This document shows, piece by piece, positions 8,480 to 17,712 of a DNA stretch of 64,000 bases. The first letter of the stretch is position 1. Each line of letters begins with the position of its first letter. This DNA comes from Caldovatus sediminis (GTDB taxonomy: Bacteria > Pseudomonadota > Alphaproteobacteria > Acetobacterales > Acetobacteraceae). The stretch lies in contig NZ_BMKS01000003.1 in the NCBI RefSeq assembly GCF_014644455.1, forward strand, positions 399,930 to 463,929. The letters are read 5' to 3'. The position numbers and the translations under genes were made by a program. Below the pieces are notes generated by a model. That model did no database searches, was not told the origin of the DNA, and worked only from the letters and a program-made list of their open reading frames with translations.

Positions 8480-9475
8480 TCAGTCCGCGGTCACGTTGCC
8501 GCGGCGGATCACCTCCGCCCACTTGGCGATCTCGCTGCGGATGAAGGCGGCGAACTCCTCGCGGCTGTTGCCGCCCGGGATTGCGCCCTGGTCGTAGAGG
8601 CCGCGCGCCACCTCCGGGTCCCGCAGCGCGCCCGCCGCGGCGCGGTGGATCGCGTTCAGGACCGGCTCCGGCACGCGCGCCGGCGCGACCATGCCGTGCC
8701 AGTTGTTGGTGTCCACGCCGGGCAGGCCGACCTCGTCCATCGTCGGCACGTCGGGCAGCCACGGGAGCCGCTCCCGGTTCCCGACCGCGAGCGCGCGGAT
8801 CGTGCCGGCGCGGATGTGCGGCAGCAGCACCGGCAGGTCGGCGAGGCCCATCTGGACCTCGCCGGCGAGCAGCGCGGTGGTCAGCGGCGCGCCGCCGCGA
8901 TAGGCGATGGCGACGAGATCGATCCCCGCCGCGGACTTGATCAGTTCGCCCGCGAGGTGCGGCATGCTGCCCGGCCCGGTGTGGCCGTAGTTGAGCTGGC
9001 CCGGCCGGGCACGCGCGGCGGCGATGAACTCCTGCATGGTGCGGAAGGGCTGATTCGCCGGAACGACGACCGGCTCCGGCACCAGCACCGCGAGCGTGAT
9101 CGGCGCCAGGTCGCGCAGCGTGTCGTAGGGCATGTAGCGGCCCGGCAGGCTCGGCGAGATGGCCAGCGCGCCGGCGCTGCCGAAGCCGATCGTGTAGCCG
9201 TCCGGCGCCGCCTTCGCGACCACGTCCACGCCGGTGACGCCGCCGGCGCCCGGCCGGTTCTCGACGACGATCGGCTGGTTGTTGAGCACCGCGCTCATCT
9301 TCGGCGCCAGCAGCCGGGCCACGAGATCGGTCGGGCCGCCGGCCGCGAACGGCACGACCACGCGGATCGGCCGGTTCGGGAATTCGGGCGCGTCCTGCGC
9401 CTGGACCGCCGCCGGCGCCGCGGACGACAGCGCGGCGGCGAATAGCACCGCGGCGATGCGGGAACGGAACCTCAT
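8480..9475 (-). CDS. Bug-family tripartite tricarboxylate transporter substrate-binding protein
   Basis: 331-aa periplasmic receptor. A Sec signal peptide spans residues 1-27 (MRFRSRIAAVLFAAALSSAA, cleavage after VQA). It is followed by the Bug signature NRPIRVVVPFAAGGPTDLVA and GGVTGVDVVAKAAPDGYTIG. The C-terminal half has DVPTMDEVGLPGVDTNNWHG, typical of the family. Bug proteins bind carboxylates or other small organic acids and may deliver them to TctAB membrane subunits, which are not in this window. Many Bug genes stand alone, as this one does. The ATG at 9475 is chosen over one nine codons upstream because it starts the n-region of the signal peptide. Confidence 0.92.
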   Translation of the reverse strand: MRFRSRIAAVLFAAALSSAAPAAVQAQDAPEFPNRPIRVVVPFAAGGPTDLVARLLAPKMSAVLNNQPIVVENRPGAGGVTGVDVVAKAAPDGYTIGFGSAGALAISPSLPGRYMPYDTLRDLAPITLAVLVPEPVVVPANQPFRTMQEFIAAARARPGQLNYGHTGPGSMPHLAGELIKSAAGIDLVAIAYRGGAPLTTALLAGEVQMGLADLPVLLPHIRAGTIRALAVGNRERLPWLPDVPTMDEVGLPGVDTNNWHGMVAPARVPEPVLNAIHRAAAGALRDPEVARGLYDQGAIPGGNSREEFAAFIRSEIAKWAEVIRRGNVTAD

Positions 9476-9539
9476 GCGTTGCCTCCCTCTGCCCCGGTCC
9501 ATTATCGCCCGGCCATCCGCGCGCGCGGAAGCCGTCGCT

Positions 9540-10241
9540 TCACGCCACGCGGGCGGCGGCCGCGCGCGCCCGGGCCACCGCCTGGCTGGCGAGGACGACG
9601 CCCGCCGGATCCACGGGCAGCCCCGCCTGGCGCAATGCCAGAACCGCCCAGGTGTTGGAGGTGTAGCCGAGATCGTACCGCGCCGTCGCCTCGAAGAAGG
9701 CGCCGCGAACGCCCGGATCGGTGACGACGCGCCGCGGCCGGCCGTGCGCGTCCCTGTCGAGCTCGTCCCACAGGAACCGGGCGAGGTCCGCGAGGCCGGC
9801 CTCGGTCACCGGCAGCGCCACCACCGACCCGGCGCCGAACAGTTCGGGCGGCGGCCGGTGCAGCCCGATCACGCGGATCGCGCCCGGACCGGGCGCCAGG
9901 CCGGAAAGCAGCTCGGGGAGGCCTGGATCCGGGTGGGCGAAGTAGCGGCGCAGGCCGAAGCCGAACATGAGATGCCGTGCCTGCGGAAACAGCGGAGCCA
10001 TGGCCGCGCCGAGCGGCGTGCCCTGCAGCGCGTGCGCCGGCAGCGCCACCTCCACGTGCCAGCCGAGCGTCACCAGGTGCAGCATCTCGCTCGACCTCGC
10101 TCCGGGCGGCGGCGGGGGCGGGGGGGCGGGCAGCCGGCGCGGCGCGGCGCAGCCGCCGGCGGTCAGCGCGACTGCGGCCGTGCGCGCCGCGCCGCGGAGC
10201 AGTGGACGCCGCCGGATCACGATGCGCGCCCCCCATCGCAT
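9540..10241 (-). CDS. DUF2459 domain-containing protein (exported)
   Basis: 233-aa protein of unknown function resembling the DUF2459/TIGR02117 family. The N-terminus RRRPLLRGAARTAAVALTA looks like a twin-arginine or lipoprotein-type signal ending near the Cys of AGGCAAP; the lipobox is weak. Family-like segments include HLVTLGWHVEVALPA, LMFGFGLRRYFAHP and YDLGYTSNTWAVLALRQAG, the last containing the Asn-Thr-Trp block typical of these proteins. A Pro-rich linker follows the signal. It is convergent with nothing and sits 65 bases upstream of the Bug gene on the same strand. The start at 10241 gives a basic n-region (MRWGARIVIRRRP). Confidence 0.75.
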   Translation of the reverse strand: MRWGARIVIRRRPLLRGAARTAAVALTAGGCAAPRRLPAPPPPPPPGARSSEMLHLVTLGWHVEVALPAHALQGTPLGAAMAPLFPQARHLMFGFGLRRYFAHPDPGLPELLSGLAPGPGAIRVIGLHRPPPELFGAGSVVALPVTEAGLADLARFLWDELDRDAHGRPRRVVTDPGVRGAFFEATARYDLGYTSNTWAVLALRQAGLPVDPAGVVLASQAVARARAAAARVA

Positions 10242-10546
10242 CGCCTGGCCGTGCGGCGGTCGTCGAAGATCGGGGGATCGCGATCCGTCATGCCATGAGG
10301 GGGAACATGCCGTGGTTCGTGGAGAGCGCGGCCGCGGGGACGCGCGCACGCCCCCGCAGGGTGGGCGGTCGCCCTCCGGCCTGTCCATGCAGAATCCGGC
10401 CCCCGCGCGTTCCACCGCCGGCAGGGGCATCGGCGCAGGGGGCTTCGCCGGCGTCGGAAGCAGGACTAAGCTTCGCCCCGGGCAACGGATCGAGCGGACG
10501 GCCGCGCCCGAGGCGCCGGGCTCCGCGGAGCAGGAGGCAAGCAGCC

Positions 10547-10612
10547 ATGTTCGACGAAAGGTGGACCGTCCGGCCGTCCGGCCGCGGCGGCGCCCGCGGC
10601 CCGGAGGCGTGA
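10547..10612 (+). other. Possible 21-codon leader ORF upstream of thiolase gene
   Basis: A perfect Shine-Dalgarno AGGAGG (10530s) lies about nine bases before ATG 10547, which opens a 21-codon frame (MFDERWTVRPSGRGGARG...) ending in TGA at 10610-10612. The thiolase ATG follows five bases later. Either it is a translated leader coupling ribosomes onto the thiolase gene, or the Shine-Dalgarno is fortuitous. The rest of the gap 10242-10617 shows no other gene or clear promoter. Confidence 0.35.
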
Positions 10613-10617
10613 CGGCG

Positions 10618-11748
10618 ATGGGCGACTTCCGCGCGCTCAAGGACAGGATCGCCGTCGTCGGCGTCGGCAACACGGCCTACGGCAGCTTCCCCGAGACCGA
10701 CGACTACGGCCTCGGCGCCGAGGCGTTCCGCCGCGCCGTCGAGGACTGCGGCATCGAGAAGGACAGGATAGACGGGCTGCTCGTCTGCCGCGTGCCCTAC
10801 TACGCGCGCATGGGCCAGATCCTCGGCCTCAACCCGCGCTGGACCATCAGCCTGCCGCCGCACGGGCGGATGTCGGCGATGGGGATCATCGAGGCGGCGG
10901 CGGCGCTGCATGCGGGACTCTGCGACTACGCCGCGCTGATCTACACCAACATCGGCCGCTCGCGGCGCGTGAACTACGGCGGCGACGAATCGCCCGGCTT
11001 CTGGGACCCGTGGGGCATGACCTCGCCGGGCGCGGCGCACGCGCTGATGTTCCGCCGGCACATGGCGCTCTACGGCACGACCACGCGCCAGCTCGCCGAG
11101 GTGTCGGTGGCCTTCCGCCACCACGCCATCCTCCACCCCGACGCGGTGATGAAGAAGCCCATCACCATCGAGGACCACGAGACCGCGCGGCCGATCTGCG
11201 AGCCGCTGCGCCTGCTCGACTACTGCCTGATCAACGACGGCGCGGTGTGCCTGATCATGACCACGCGCGAGCGGGCGCGCGACCTGCGCAAGCGCCCGGT
11301 GCTGATCTCCGGCATCGGCGGGCGCGAGGCCTACACCGACGCCTCGATCGCCAATTTCGACCTGAACTTCTGGTATGAGGAGGCGCAGGACATGGCGCGG
11401 CAGGCCTACGGCATGGCCGGCGTCGGGCCCGGCGACGTGGACGCCTTCATGTGCTACGACAATTTCAGCCCGACCGTGCTGTTCGCGCTCGAGGGCCTCG
11501 GCTTCTGCGGCCGCGGCGAGTCCGGCGCCTTCGTCGAGGGCGGGACGCTGCGGCTCGGCGGGAAGCTGCCGACCAACACCGATGGCGGGCACCTCTCCAA
11601 CTCCTACATGCAGGGCTGGGCGCTGAACGTCGAGGCGGTGCGCCAGATCCGCGGCGAGTGCGGCGAGCGCCAGGTGCCGGGCGCGGAGGTGGTGCAGTTC
11701 GCCGCCGTGACGCCCTGCTCGCGCACCATCATCTACACGCCCGGCTGA
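10618..11748 (+). CDS. Thiolase-fold protein (SCP2/lipid-transfer type, BbsB-like partner of DUF35)
   Basis: 376-aa thiolase-superfamily protein. The N-terminus is RIAVVGVGNTAYGSFPETDD. The family blocks LRLLDYCLINDGAVCLIMT, FMCYDNFSPTVLFALEGLGF and LPTNTDGGHLSNSYMQG are typical of the subfamily that pairs with DUF35 zinc-ribbon proteins, such as BbsA/BbsB thiolase. At the place where thiolases carry the nucleophilic Cys the sequence reads GRMSAMGI, with no Cys. The His of GGHLSN and the Cys of VTPCSRTII are present. The reaction is probably acyl-CoA cleavage or condensation, or a scaffold for it. The next gene begins 23 bases downstream and encodes the DUF35 partner. Confidence 0.85.
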   Translation: MGDFRALKDRIAVVGVGNTAYGSFPETDDYGLGAEAFRRAVEDCGIEKDRIDGLLVCRVPYYARMGQILGLNPRWTISLPPHGRMSAMGIIEAAAALHAGLCDYAALIYTNIGRSRRVNYGGDESPGFWDPWGMTSPGAAHALMFRRHMALYGTTTRQLAEVSVAFRHHAILHPDAVMKKPITIEDHETARPICEPLRLLDYCLINDGAVCLIMTTRERARDLRKRPVLISGIGGREAYTDASIANFDLNFWYEEAQDMARQAYGMAGVGPGDVDAFMCYDNFSPTVLFALEGLGFCGRGESGAFVEGGTLRLGGKLPTNTDGGHLSNSYMQGWALNVEAVRQIRGECGERQVPGAEVVQFAAVTPCSRTIIYTPG

Positions 11749-11771
11749 GCGGCCGCGGAGGAGCACACGCG

Positions 11772-12203
11772 ATGAGCGCCACCACCGCCACTGCCACGCC
11801 CGCCAAGCCGCTGCCGACGCTCGATCCGGTCAGCAAGGGCTTCTGGGACCTCGCCAATCGCGGCCGGCTCTCCGTGCAGCGCTGCGACGACTGCGGGCAC
11901 CGGCACTATCCCGGCGCGCCGGTCTGCCCGCGCTGCCTGTCGCGGCAGCAAACCTGGGAGCCGGTCTCCGGCCGGGGCACGCTGCTCTCCTGGGTGCGCT
12001 TCCACCGCGCCTACTGGGAGGGGTTCGCGCCCGACATCCCCTATGTCGTGATCCTCGTCGGGCTCGAGGAGGGGCCGATGATGATCAGCAACCTCGTCGG
12101 CGCCAGGGCCGAGGACGTGCCGATCGGCGCCCCGTTGGAGGTCGTGTTCGAGCGCGCGACGGACCAGATCAACCTGCCGAAATTCCGTCCGCGCCGGGGC
12201 TAG
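11772..12203 (+). CDS. Zn-ribbon/OB-fold (DUF35) acyl-CoA-associated protein
   Basis: 143-aa protein with an N-terminal helix (DPVSKGFWDLANRGRLSVQ), a rubredoxin-like zinc ribbon RCDDCGHRHYPGAPVCPRC (two CxxC pairs), and a C-terminal OB fold (GRGTLLSWVRFHRAYWEGF through VVFERATDQINLPKF). In characterised pairs these proteins bind thiolase-fold enzymes and shield the CoA pantetheine. GGAGGAG lies about ten bases before ATG 11772. It sits directly after the thiolase gene and 34 bases before the CoA-transferase, which supports one multi-enzyme catabolic unit. Confidence 0.9.
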   Translation: MSATTATATPAKPLPTLDPVSKGFWDLANRGRLSVQRCDDCGHRHYPGAPVCPRCLSRQQTWEPVSGRGTLLSWVRFHRAYWEGFAPDIPYVVILVGLEEGPMMISNLVGARAEDVPIGAPLEVVFERATDQINLPKFRPRRG

Positions 12204-12237
12204 GGCGACGCGGACCCGCCTCATCCAGGAGGTCGCC

Positions 12238-14823
12238 TTGATCGGGACTGCAGGCGCGAAGCCCGGCGTGCTCGCCGGCGTCCGCGTGGTGGAGGTGGCG
12301 GACGAGACCGCCGAGTATGTCGGCCTCGTCCTCGCCGGGCTCGGCGCCGAGGTGGTGAAGGTCGAGCCGCCGGAGGGCAGCCCCACGCGGCGCATCGGCC
12401 CGTTCCTCGACGACGCGCCGCATCCGGAGCGTTCGCTGCACTTCTGGGCCTACAACCGCGGCAAGCGTTCCGTCGTGCCCGACGCCGACCCGCAGGCGCG
12501 TCGGCGCCAGATGCTGGCGCTGATCGGCGGCGCCGACGTGCTGCTCGATTCGACGCGCGGCGCCCTGGCGCGCGAGCTGGGCCTGGCGCCGGGCGAGGTC
12601 ACGAAGCGCTTTCCGGCGCTGGTCCACGCGCGCATGACGCCCTTCGGCGACACGGGGCCGTGGAAGGACTTCCAGGCGAGCGACCTGGTCCACCTCGCCC
12701 TCGGCGGGGTGATGATGAATTGCGGCTACGACCCGGCGCCCGGCCAGCGCTACGACACGCCGCCGATCGCGCCGCAGCTCTGGCACGCCTACCACATCGC
12801 GGGCGAGCAGCTCGCGGTCGGCATCGTCGCCGCGCTGCTGCACCGGCTGCACACCGGCGAGGGCCAGGACGTCTCCTGCGCCATCCACGAGGCGGTGGCG
12901 AAGAACACCGAGCTCGACGTGATGTCCTGGGTGATGCGCCGCGCGCCCCTGTTCCGCCAGACCTGCCGCCACGCGGTGGAGCAGCCGACCCAGGTGCCGA
13001 ACGTCGGCCACACCAAGGACGGGCGCTGGTGCATCGCCTACGGCGTCTCGGCGCGCGACCAGGCGAACCTGGTGCCGTTCCTCGAGCGCTACGGCATGCA
13101 GGCCGACCTCGGGCGCCCGGCGGAGGGCGCCGACCTGCGCGCGCGCAACGTGCCTGGCTCCGCCGCGGGAGACGAATCGCGGGCGCATGTGCTGGAGATC
13201 ATCCAGCGCTTCATCCGCGCCCACACCTGGGAGAACCTGCCCTGGCGCGAGGCGCAGGAGGCGGGCCTGCTCTGGGCGCCGCTGCGCAAGCCGCACGAGA
13301 ACGCGACCGACGCGCACTGGCTCAGGCGCGGCACCTTCGCCGACATCGAGCACCCGGAGCTCGGCCGCAGCTTCCGCTACCCGGTGAGCAAGTGGCTGAG
13401 CGACAGGACCGCCTGGCAGGCCGGCCGCCGCGCGCCGCTGCTCGGCGAGGACACGCGCGCGGTCCTCGACGCGCTGCCCGGCGCGCGCCCGGCGGCCTCC
13501 GTGCCGGCGCGGCCGCGCCCCGCCGCGCCGCCGCGCCTGTCCCCGCGCGGCAGGCCGTTCCCGCTGCAGGGCGTGCGGATCTTCGACTTCTCCTGGTTCC
13601 TCGCTTCCGCCGGCGGCACGCGGTTCCTCGCGGCACTCGGCGCCGAGGTGATCAAGGTCGAGTGGAAGGAGAACCCCGACACGCGCCTCGCCGCCATGGC
13701 CCCGGTCGGCGGCCGCGCGGCGCGCGAGAAGGCCACGGCGCCGCTGCCCGGCGTCACCGACCCCGACATGGGCGGGCAGTTCAACAACAAGAACGCCGGC
13801 AAGCGCGGGCTTTCGCTGAACATCCGCCACCCCAAGGGCCTCGACATCGCGAAGCGCCTGATCGCGGTGTCGGACGTGGTGGCGGAGGGGTTCTCGCCCG
13901 GCGTGCTCGCGCGGCTCGGCCTCGGCTACGACGTGCTGCGGTCGCTGCGTCCGGACATCATCTACGTGCAGCAATCGGGCATGGGCGGCACGGGCACCTA
14001 CGGGCGCTTCCGCACGGTCGGCCCGGTGGCGGCGGCCTTCGCCGGCACGGCCGACATGTCGGGGCTGCCGGAGCCCGCGATGCCGGCGGGCTGGGGCTAT
14101 TCCTACCTCGACTGGATCGGCGCCTACGGCTTCGGCCTCGCGATCCTGGGCGCGCTCTACCACCGCGACCGCACCGGCGAGGGGCAGTGGATCGACTCCT
14201 CGCAGTGCGAGGCCGGCATCTTCCTCACCGCCCCGACGGTGCTCGACTGGTCGGCGAACGGGCGGGCCTGGACGCGCATCGGCAACCGCTCGCCCTGCAA
14301 GCCGGCGGCGCCGCACGGCGCCTATCCCTGCGCGGGCGAGGACCGCTGGATCGCGATCGCCTGCTTCGACGACGCGGCCTGGGCCTCGCTGTGCCGCGTG
14401 GCGGGGCGGCCGGACTGGCGCGCCGACCCGCGCTTCGCGACGCTGGAGGCGCGGCTCGCGCACCAGGACGCGCTCGATGCGGCCGTCGGGGCCTGGACGC
14501 GCGGGCTCGACCCCTACGACGCGATGCTGCGGCTGCAGGCCGCCGGCGTGCCGGCGGGGGTCTGCCAGACCGCGGAGGACCGCTGCGACCGCGACCCCCA
14601 GCTCGCCGCGCTGGAGTGGCTCACCGAGGTGACGGGCACGAAGATCGGCCGCTGGCCGGTGGCCGAGCTGCCGATCAAGCTCTCCGCCACGCCCGCCTAT
14701 TCGGGCGGCATCACGGACCGCGGCGCGCCCTGCTACGGCGAGGACAACCACGCCATCCTCGGCGAGCTGCTCGGATACTCGCGGCGCGAGGTGGACGCGC
14801 TCGCCGAGGAAGGGGTGATCTGA
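12238..14823 (+). CDS. Tandem (two-domain) class III CoA-transferase, CaiB/BaiF family
   Basis: 861-aa protein with two complete CaiB/BaiF modules joined by a Pro/Ala/Arg linker near residues 410-440. Module 1 starts GVRVVEVADETAEYVG; module 2 starts GVRIFDFSWFLASAGG. Each has a Rossmann-like LGAEV(V/I)KVE strand and the hallmark TGEGQ. At the position of the catalytic Asp of formyl-CoA transferase both modules appear to carry Glu (residues 218 and 658, by eye). Such fused proteins would act as an intramolecular dimer moving CoA between carboxylic acids. The start is TTG 12238, supported by AGGAGG six bases upstream. It is the third gene of the thiolase-DUF35 unit. Confidence 0.9.
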   Translation: MIGTAGAKPGVLAGVRVVEVADETAEYVGLVLAGLGAEVVKVEPPEGSPTRRIGPFLDDAPHPERSLHFWAYNRGKRSVVPDADPQARRRQMLALIGGADVLLDSTRGALARELGLAPGEVTKRFPALVHARMTPFGDTGPWKDFQASDLVHLALGGVMMNCGYDPAPGQRYDTPPIAPQLWHAYHIAGEQLAVGIVAALLHRLHTGEGQDVSCAIHEAVAKNTELDVMSWVMRRAPLFRQTCRHAVEQPTQVPNVGHTKDGRWCIAYGVSARDQANLVPFLERYGMQADLGRPAEGADLRARNVPGSAAGDESRAHVLEIIQRFIRAHTWENLPWREAQEAGLLWAPLRKPHENATDAHWLRRGTFADIEHPELGRSFRYPVSKWLSDRTAWQAGRRAPLLGEDTRAVLDALPGARPAASVPARPRPAAPPRLSPRGRPFPLQGVRIFDFSWFLASAGGTRFLAALGAEVIKVEWKENPDTRLAAMAPVGGRAAREKATAPLPGVTDPDMGGQFNNKNAGKRGLSLNIRHPKGLDIAKRLIAVSDVVAEGFSPGVLARLGLGYDVLRSLRPDIIYVQQSGMGGTGTYGRFRTVGPVAAAFAGTADMSGLPEPAMPAGWGYSYLDWIGAYGFGLAILGALYHRDRTGEGQWIDSSQCEAGIFLTAPTVLDWSANGRAWTRIGNRSPCKPAAPHGAYPCAGEDRWIAIACFDDAAWASLCRVAGRPDWRADPRFATLEARLAHQDALDAAVGAWTRGLDPYDAMLRLQAAGVPAGVCQTAEDRCDRDPQLAALEWLTEVTGTKIGRWPVAELPIKLSATPAYSGGITDRGAPCYGEDNHAILGELLGYSRREVDALAEEGVI

Positions 14824-14832
14824 GCGGCGCCG

Positions 14833-15696
14833 CTACCCCGCGAAGCGCGTCTCCGGCAGGCCGGAGACCCCCGCCTCCAGCGCGAAGACGCTGCCGGCGA
14901 GCGGCTCGCGCGCCAGCGCCTCGGCCGTCATGCCGTGGCGCATGGAGGTGACGAACATCGTGCGCAGCCCCTCGCCCCCGAAGCACAGGCTGGTCGGGCG
15001 CGAGACGGGAAGGCGCAGCTCGCGCAGGCGCCTGCCCGAAGGATCGAAGCGCGCGACGACGCCGGCCTCCACCACGGCGACCCAGAGGCAGCCCTCCGCA
15101 TCCACCGCGCAGCCGTCCGGTCGGCCATCGCCCTCGGCGAAGCAGACCAGCACGCGCGGGTTGGACGCCACACCGGCCGCGAGGTCGAAGTCGCAGGCGC
15201 GGACCACGGCGGCCGCCGTGTCGCAGTGGTACATCACGCGGTCGTCCGGGCTCCACGCGATGCCGTTGGAGAGGGTGACGCCGCCGAGCACGCGATGCAC
15301 CGAGAGGTCCGGGTCCACGCGGTAGAGGGCACCGACCGGCTCGCGCAGCGCGCGGTCCATGGTGCCGACCCAGAAGCGGCCGCGCCGGTCGCAGCGCCCG
15401 TCGTTGAACCTCTCCCTGGCGAAGTCGAGCGGGCCGGCGGGCAGATCCACGAACCGGCCGGCCTCGGGCTCGCCGAGCGCGAGGCCGTTGCGCCAGGCCA
15501 TCAGCATCCCGCCGCCGCGGCGCAGCGCGAAGGAGCCCGGAATCCGCGGCAGCGCCCAGTCCCCGGTCAGCCGCCCCGCGACGTCGTGGCGGAACATGCG
15601 GCGCCCGAGGACGTCCACGGAGAGGAGCGCGCCCCTCTCCGCGTCCCACACCGGCGCCTCGCCGAGCTCGGCACGGGGCGCGGGGAAGGCCCGCAT
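14833..15696 (-). CDS. SMP-30/gluconolactonase/LRE family beta-propeller lactonase
   Basis: 287-aa six-bladed propeller. LGEAPVWDAERGALLSVDV carries the first metal ligand Glu. RFNDGRCDRRGRFWVGTMD supplies the conserved Asn-Asp, and SNGIAWSPDDRVMYHCDT and GRPDGCAVDAEGCLWVA supply the remaining Asn and Asp ligands. Family enzymes hydrolyse sugar or other lactones using Ca2+ or Zn2+. ATG 15696 lies 16 bases after the end of the binding-protein gene on the same strand, so it is the last gene of the Liv-type operon. The lactone is unknown. Confidence 0.9.
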   Translation of the reverse strand: MRAFPAPRAELGEAPVWDAERGALLSVDVLGRRMFRHDVAGRLTGDWALPRIPGSFALRRGGGMLMAWRNGLALGEPEAGRFVDLPAGPLDFARERFNDGRCDRRGRFWVGTMDRALREPVGALYRVDPDLSVHRVLGGVTLSNGIAWSPDDRVMYHCDTAAAVVRACDFDLAAGVASNPRVLVCFAEGDGRPDGCAVDAEGCLWVAVVEAGVVARFDPSGRRLRELRLPVSRPTSLCFGGEGLRTMFVTSMRHGMTAEALAREPLAGSVFALEAGVSGLPETRFAG

Positions 15697-15712
15697 CCGC
15701 CCGCCGCGCCCG

Positions 15713-16981
15713 TCAGCTCCGCGGCCAGAGGGCCTGCGCCGTCGCGATCGCCTCCGGGAAGACCACCTGCGGGACGCCGCCGCGCCACTGGCAGGTCACC
15801 ATCTCGGCGTGCATCAGGCGGCCGCGCTCGTCGTACTTCAGCCGCCGGCTCGGGAACAGCAGCGCCGGGCCCTCGTTCTGCAGGTCGAGGCTGCGGATCG
15901 CCTCCGCGACCTTGCGCCGGTCGGCGGAGCCGCTGCGCTCCATCGCCTCGCACAGGATCCGGATGTTGGCGTAGGGCAGGAGCGAGTCGTGGCCCAGCCA
16001 CGGCTCCCGCGTCCGCTCGACGAAGCGGCGGTTCAGATCCTCGTGGCCCTTGCCCGGCCAGTTCGAGAGCGTGAACATCATTCCTTCGAGGATCTGCGGG
16101 TTGGTCACCTGCGCCAGCTCCGGCGCGCCCCAGTGTCCGCCGTTCCCGATGGTCGGCAGCCGCCCCTGGCCGAGGCCGTACTCGTTCAGTTTCTCGACCA
16201 GCAGCTTGTCGTCGGGGACGGCGGTCGAGAGCAGCAGCAGGAAGTCCGGCCGTGCGCTGCGCACGCGCTGGATCAGCGGCGTCGCGTCGGAGAGCGGCGG
16301 GGTGAAGGTCTCGTCCACGACGATGGTGAGCCCGTACCTGGCCGCCTCTCCCTCGCGGATCGGCTTGACGATGCCCTGCGGCGCGGCGGTGTTGTCCGCG
16401 ATCATGGCGAGCCGCCTCGGCCGCCGCCCGGTCGCGCGCTCCGCCAGCTCGAGGATGGTCGGCAGGGTCTGCCTCGCCTGCGCGCTCGAGGTCGGCGAGG
16501 ACTGGAAGACGTAGCGGAAGCCGCGCTCCGTGATGGAATCGGCGTAGGAGAGGGTGAGCCAGGGAAGCTCGGCGCGCTCCGTCACCTCGGTCACGGCGAG
16601 GGTGAAGGAGGAGAGCCAGGCGCCTTCTCCGCCGACGAGGTCGGGCTCCTGCGCGACCATGCGCTGCGCGGCGTTCTTCGCCCGCTCCGCGTTCTCGCCG
16701 GCGTCGTAGATGACGAGCTTCACCTTCGCCCCGCCGAGGGCGCGGATGCCGCCTGCGTTGTTGATCTCGTCCACCGCCATCTCGGCGCCCAGGCGCGCCA
16801 GGATGCCGGCGCGCGCCCAGGGCCCCGACATCGGCGCGAGGACCGCGACCTTCACCTCGGCGGGATGCTGCGCGCGCGCGCGGCGGAAGCCGCCGGTGGC
16901 GGTCGCTGCCGCAGCGCCGAGGCCGAGGCCGAGGGCGCCGCGGCGGGTGGTGGTGGTGGCGGTGGTGCTGTCGGTCGTCAT
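15713..16981 (-). CDS. Branched-chain amino acid/amide ABC transporter substrate-binding protein (LivK-like)
   Basis: 422-aa periplasmic type I binding protein. The Tat-like signal is TTRRGALGLGLGAAAATATG with cleavage near RARA. The mature start KVAVLAPMSGPWARAG and MAVDEINNAGGIRALGG are Peripla_BP_6 hallmarks. Paired with the downstream-named Liv permeases and ATPases of the same operon, it would capture an amide, aromatic acid or branched-chain compound. The presence of an acyl-CoA ligase at the operon start suggests an organic acid. A run of Thr codons at the N-terminus is odd but common in Tat n-regions. Confidence 0.92.
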   Translation of the reverse strand: MTTDSTTATTTTRRGALGLGLGAAAATATGGFRRARAQHPAEVKVAVLAPMSGPWARAGILARLGAEMAVDEINNAGGIRALGGAKVKLVIYDAGENAERAKNAAQRMVAQEPDLVGGEGAWLSSFTLAVTEVTERAELPWLTLSYADSITERGFRYVFQSSPTSSAQARQTLPTILELAERATGRRPRRLAMIADNTAAPQGIVKPIREGEAARYGLTIVVDETFTPPLSDATPLIQRVRSARPDFLLLLSTAVPDDKLLVEKLNEYGLGQGRLPTIGNGGHWGAPELAQVTNPQILEGMMFTLSNWPGKGHEDLNRRFVERTREPWLGHDSLLPYANIRILCEAMERSGSADRRKVAEAIRSLDLQNEGPALLFPSRRLKYDERGRLMHAEMVTCQWRGGVPQVVFPEAIATAQALWPRS

Positions 16982-16998
16982 GGGCGGTGTCCTCCCTG

Positions 16999-17699
<701 letters not shown>

Positions 17700-17712
<13 letters not shown>

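Noticed and set aside
12169-14751. A minus-strand open frame of 860 codons opposite the CoA-transferase gene
   Set aside because: Composition is Arg/Gly/Ala/His-rich with no motifs, and it mirrors codon positions of the real gene on the plus strand.
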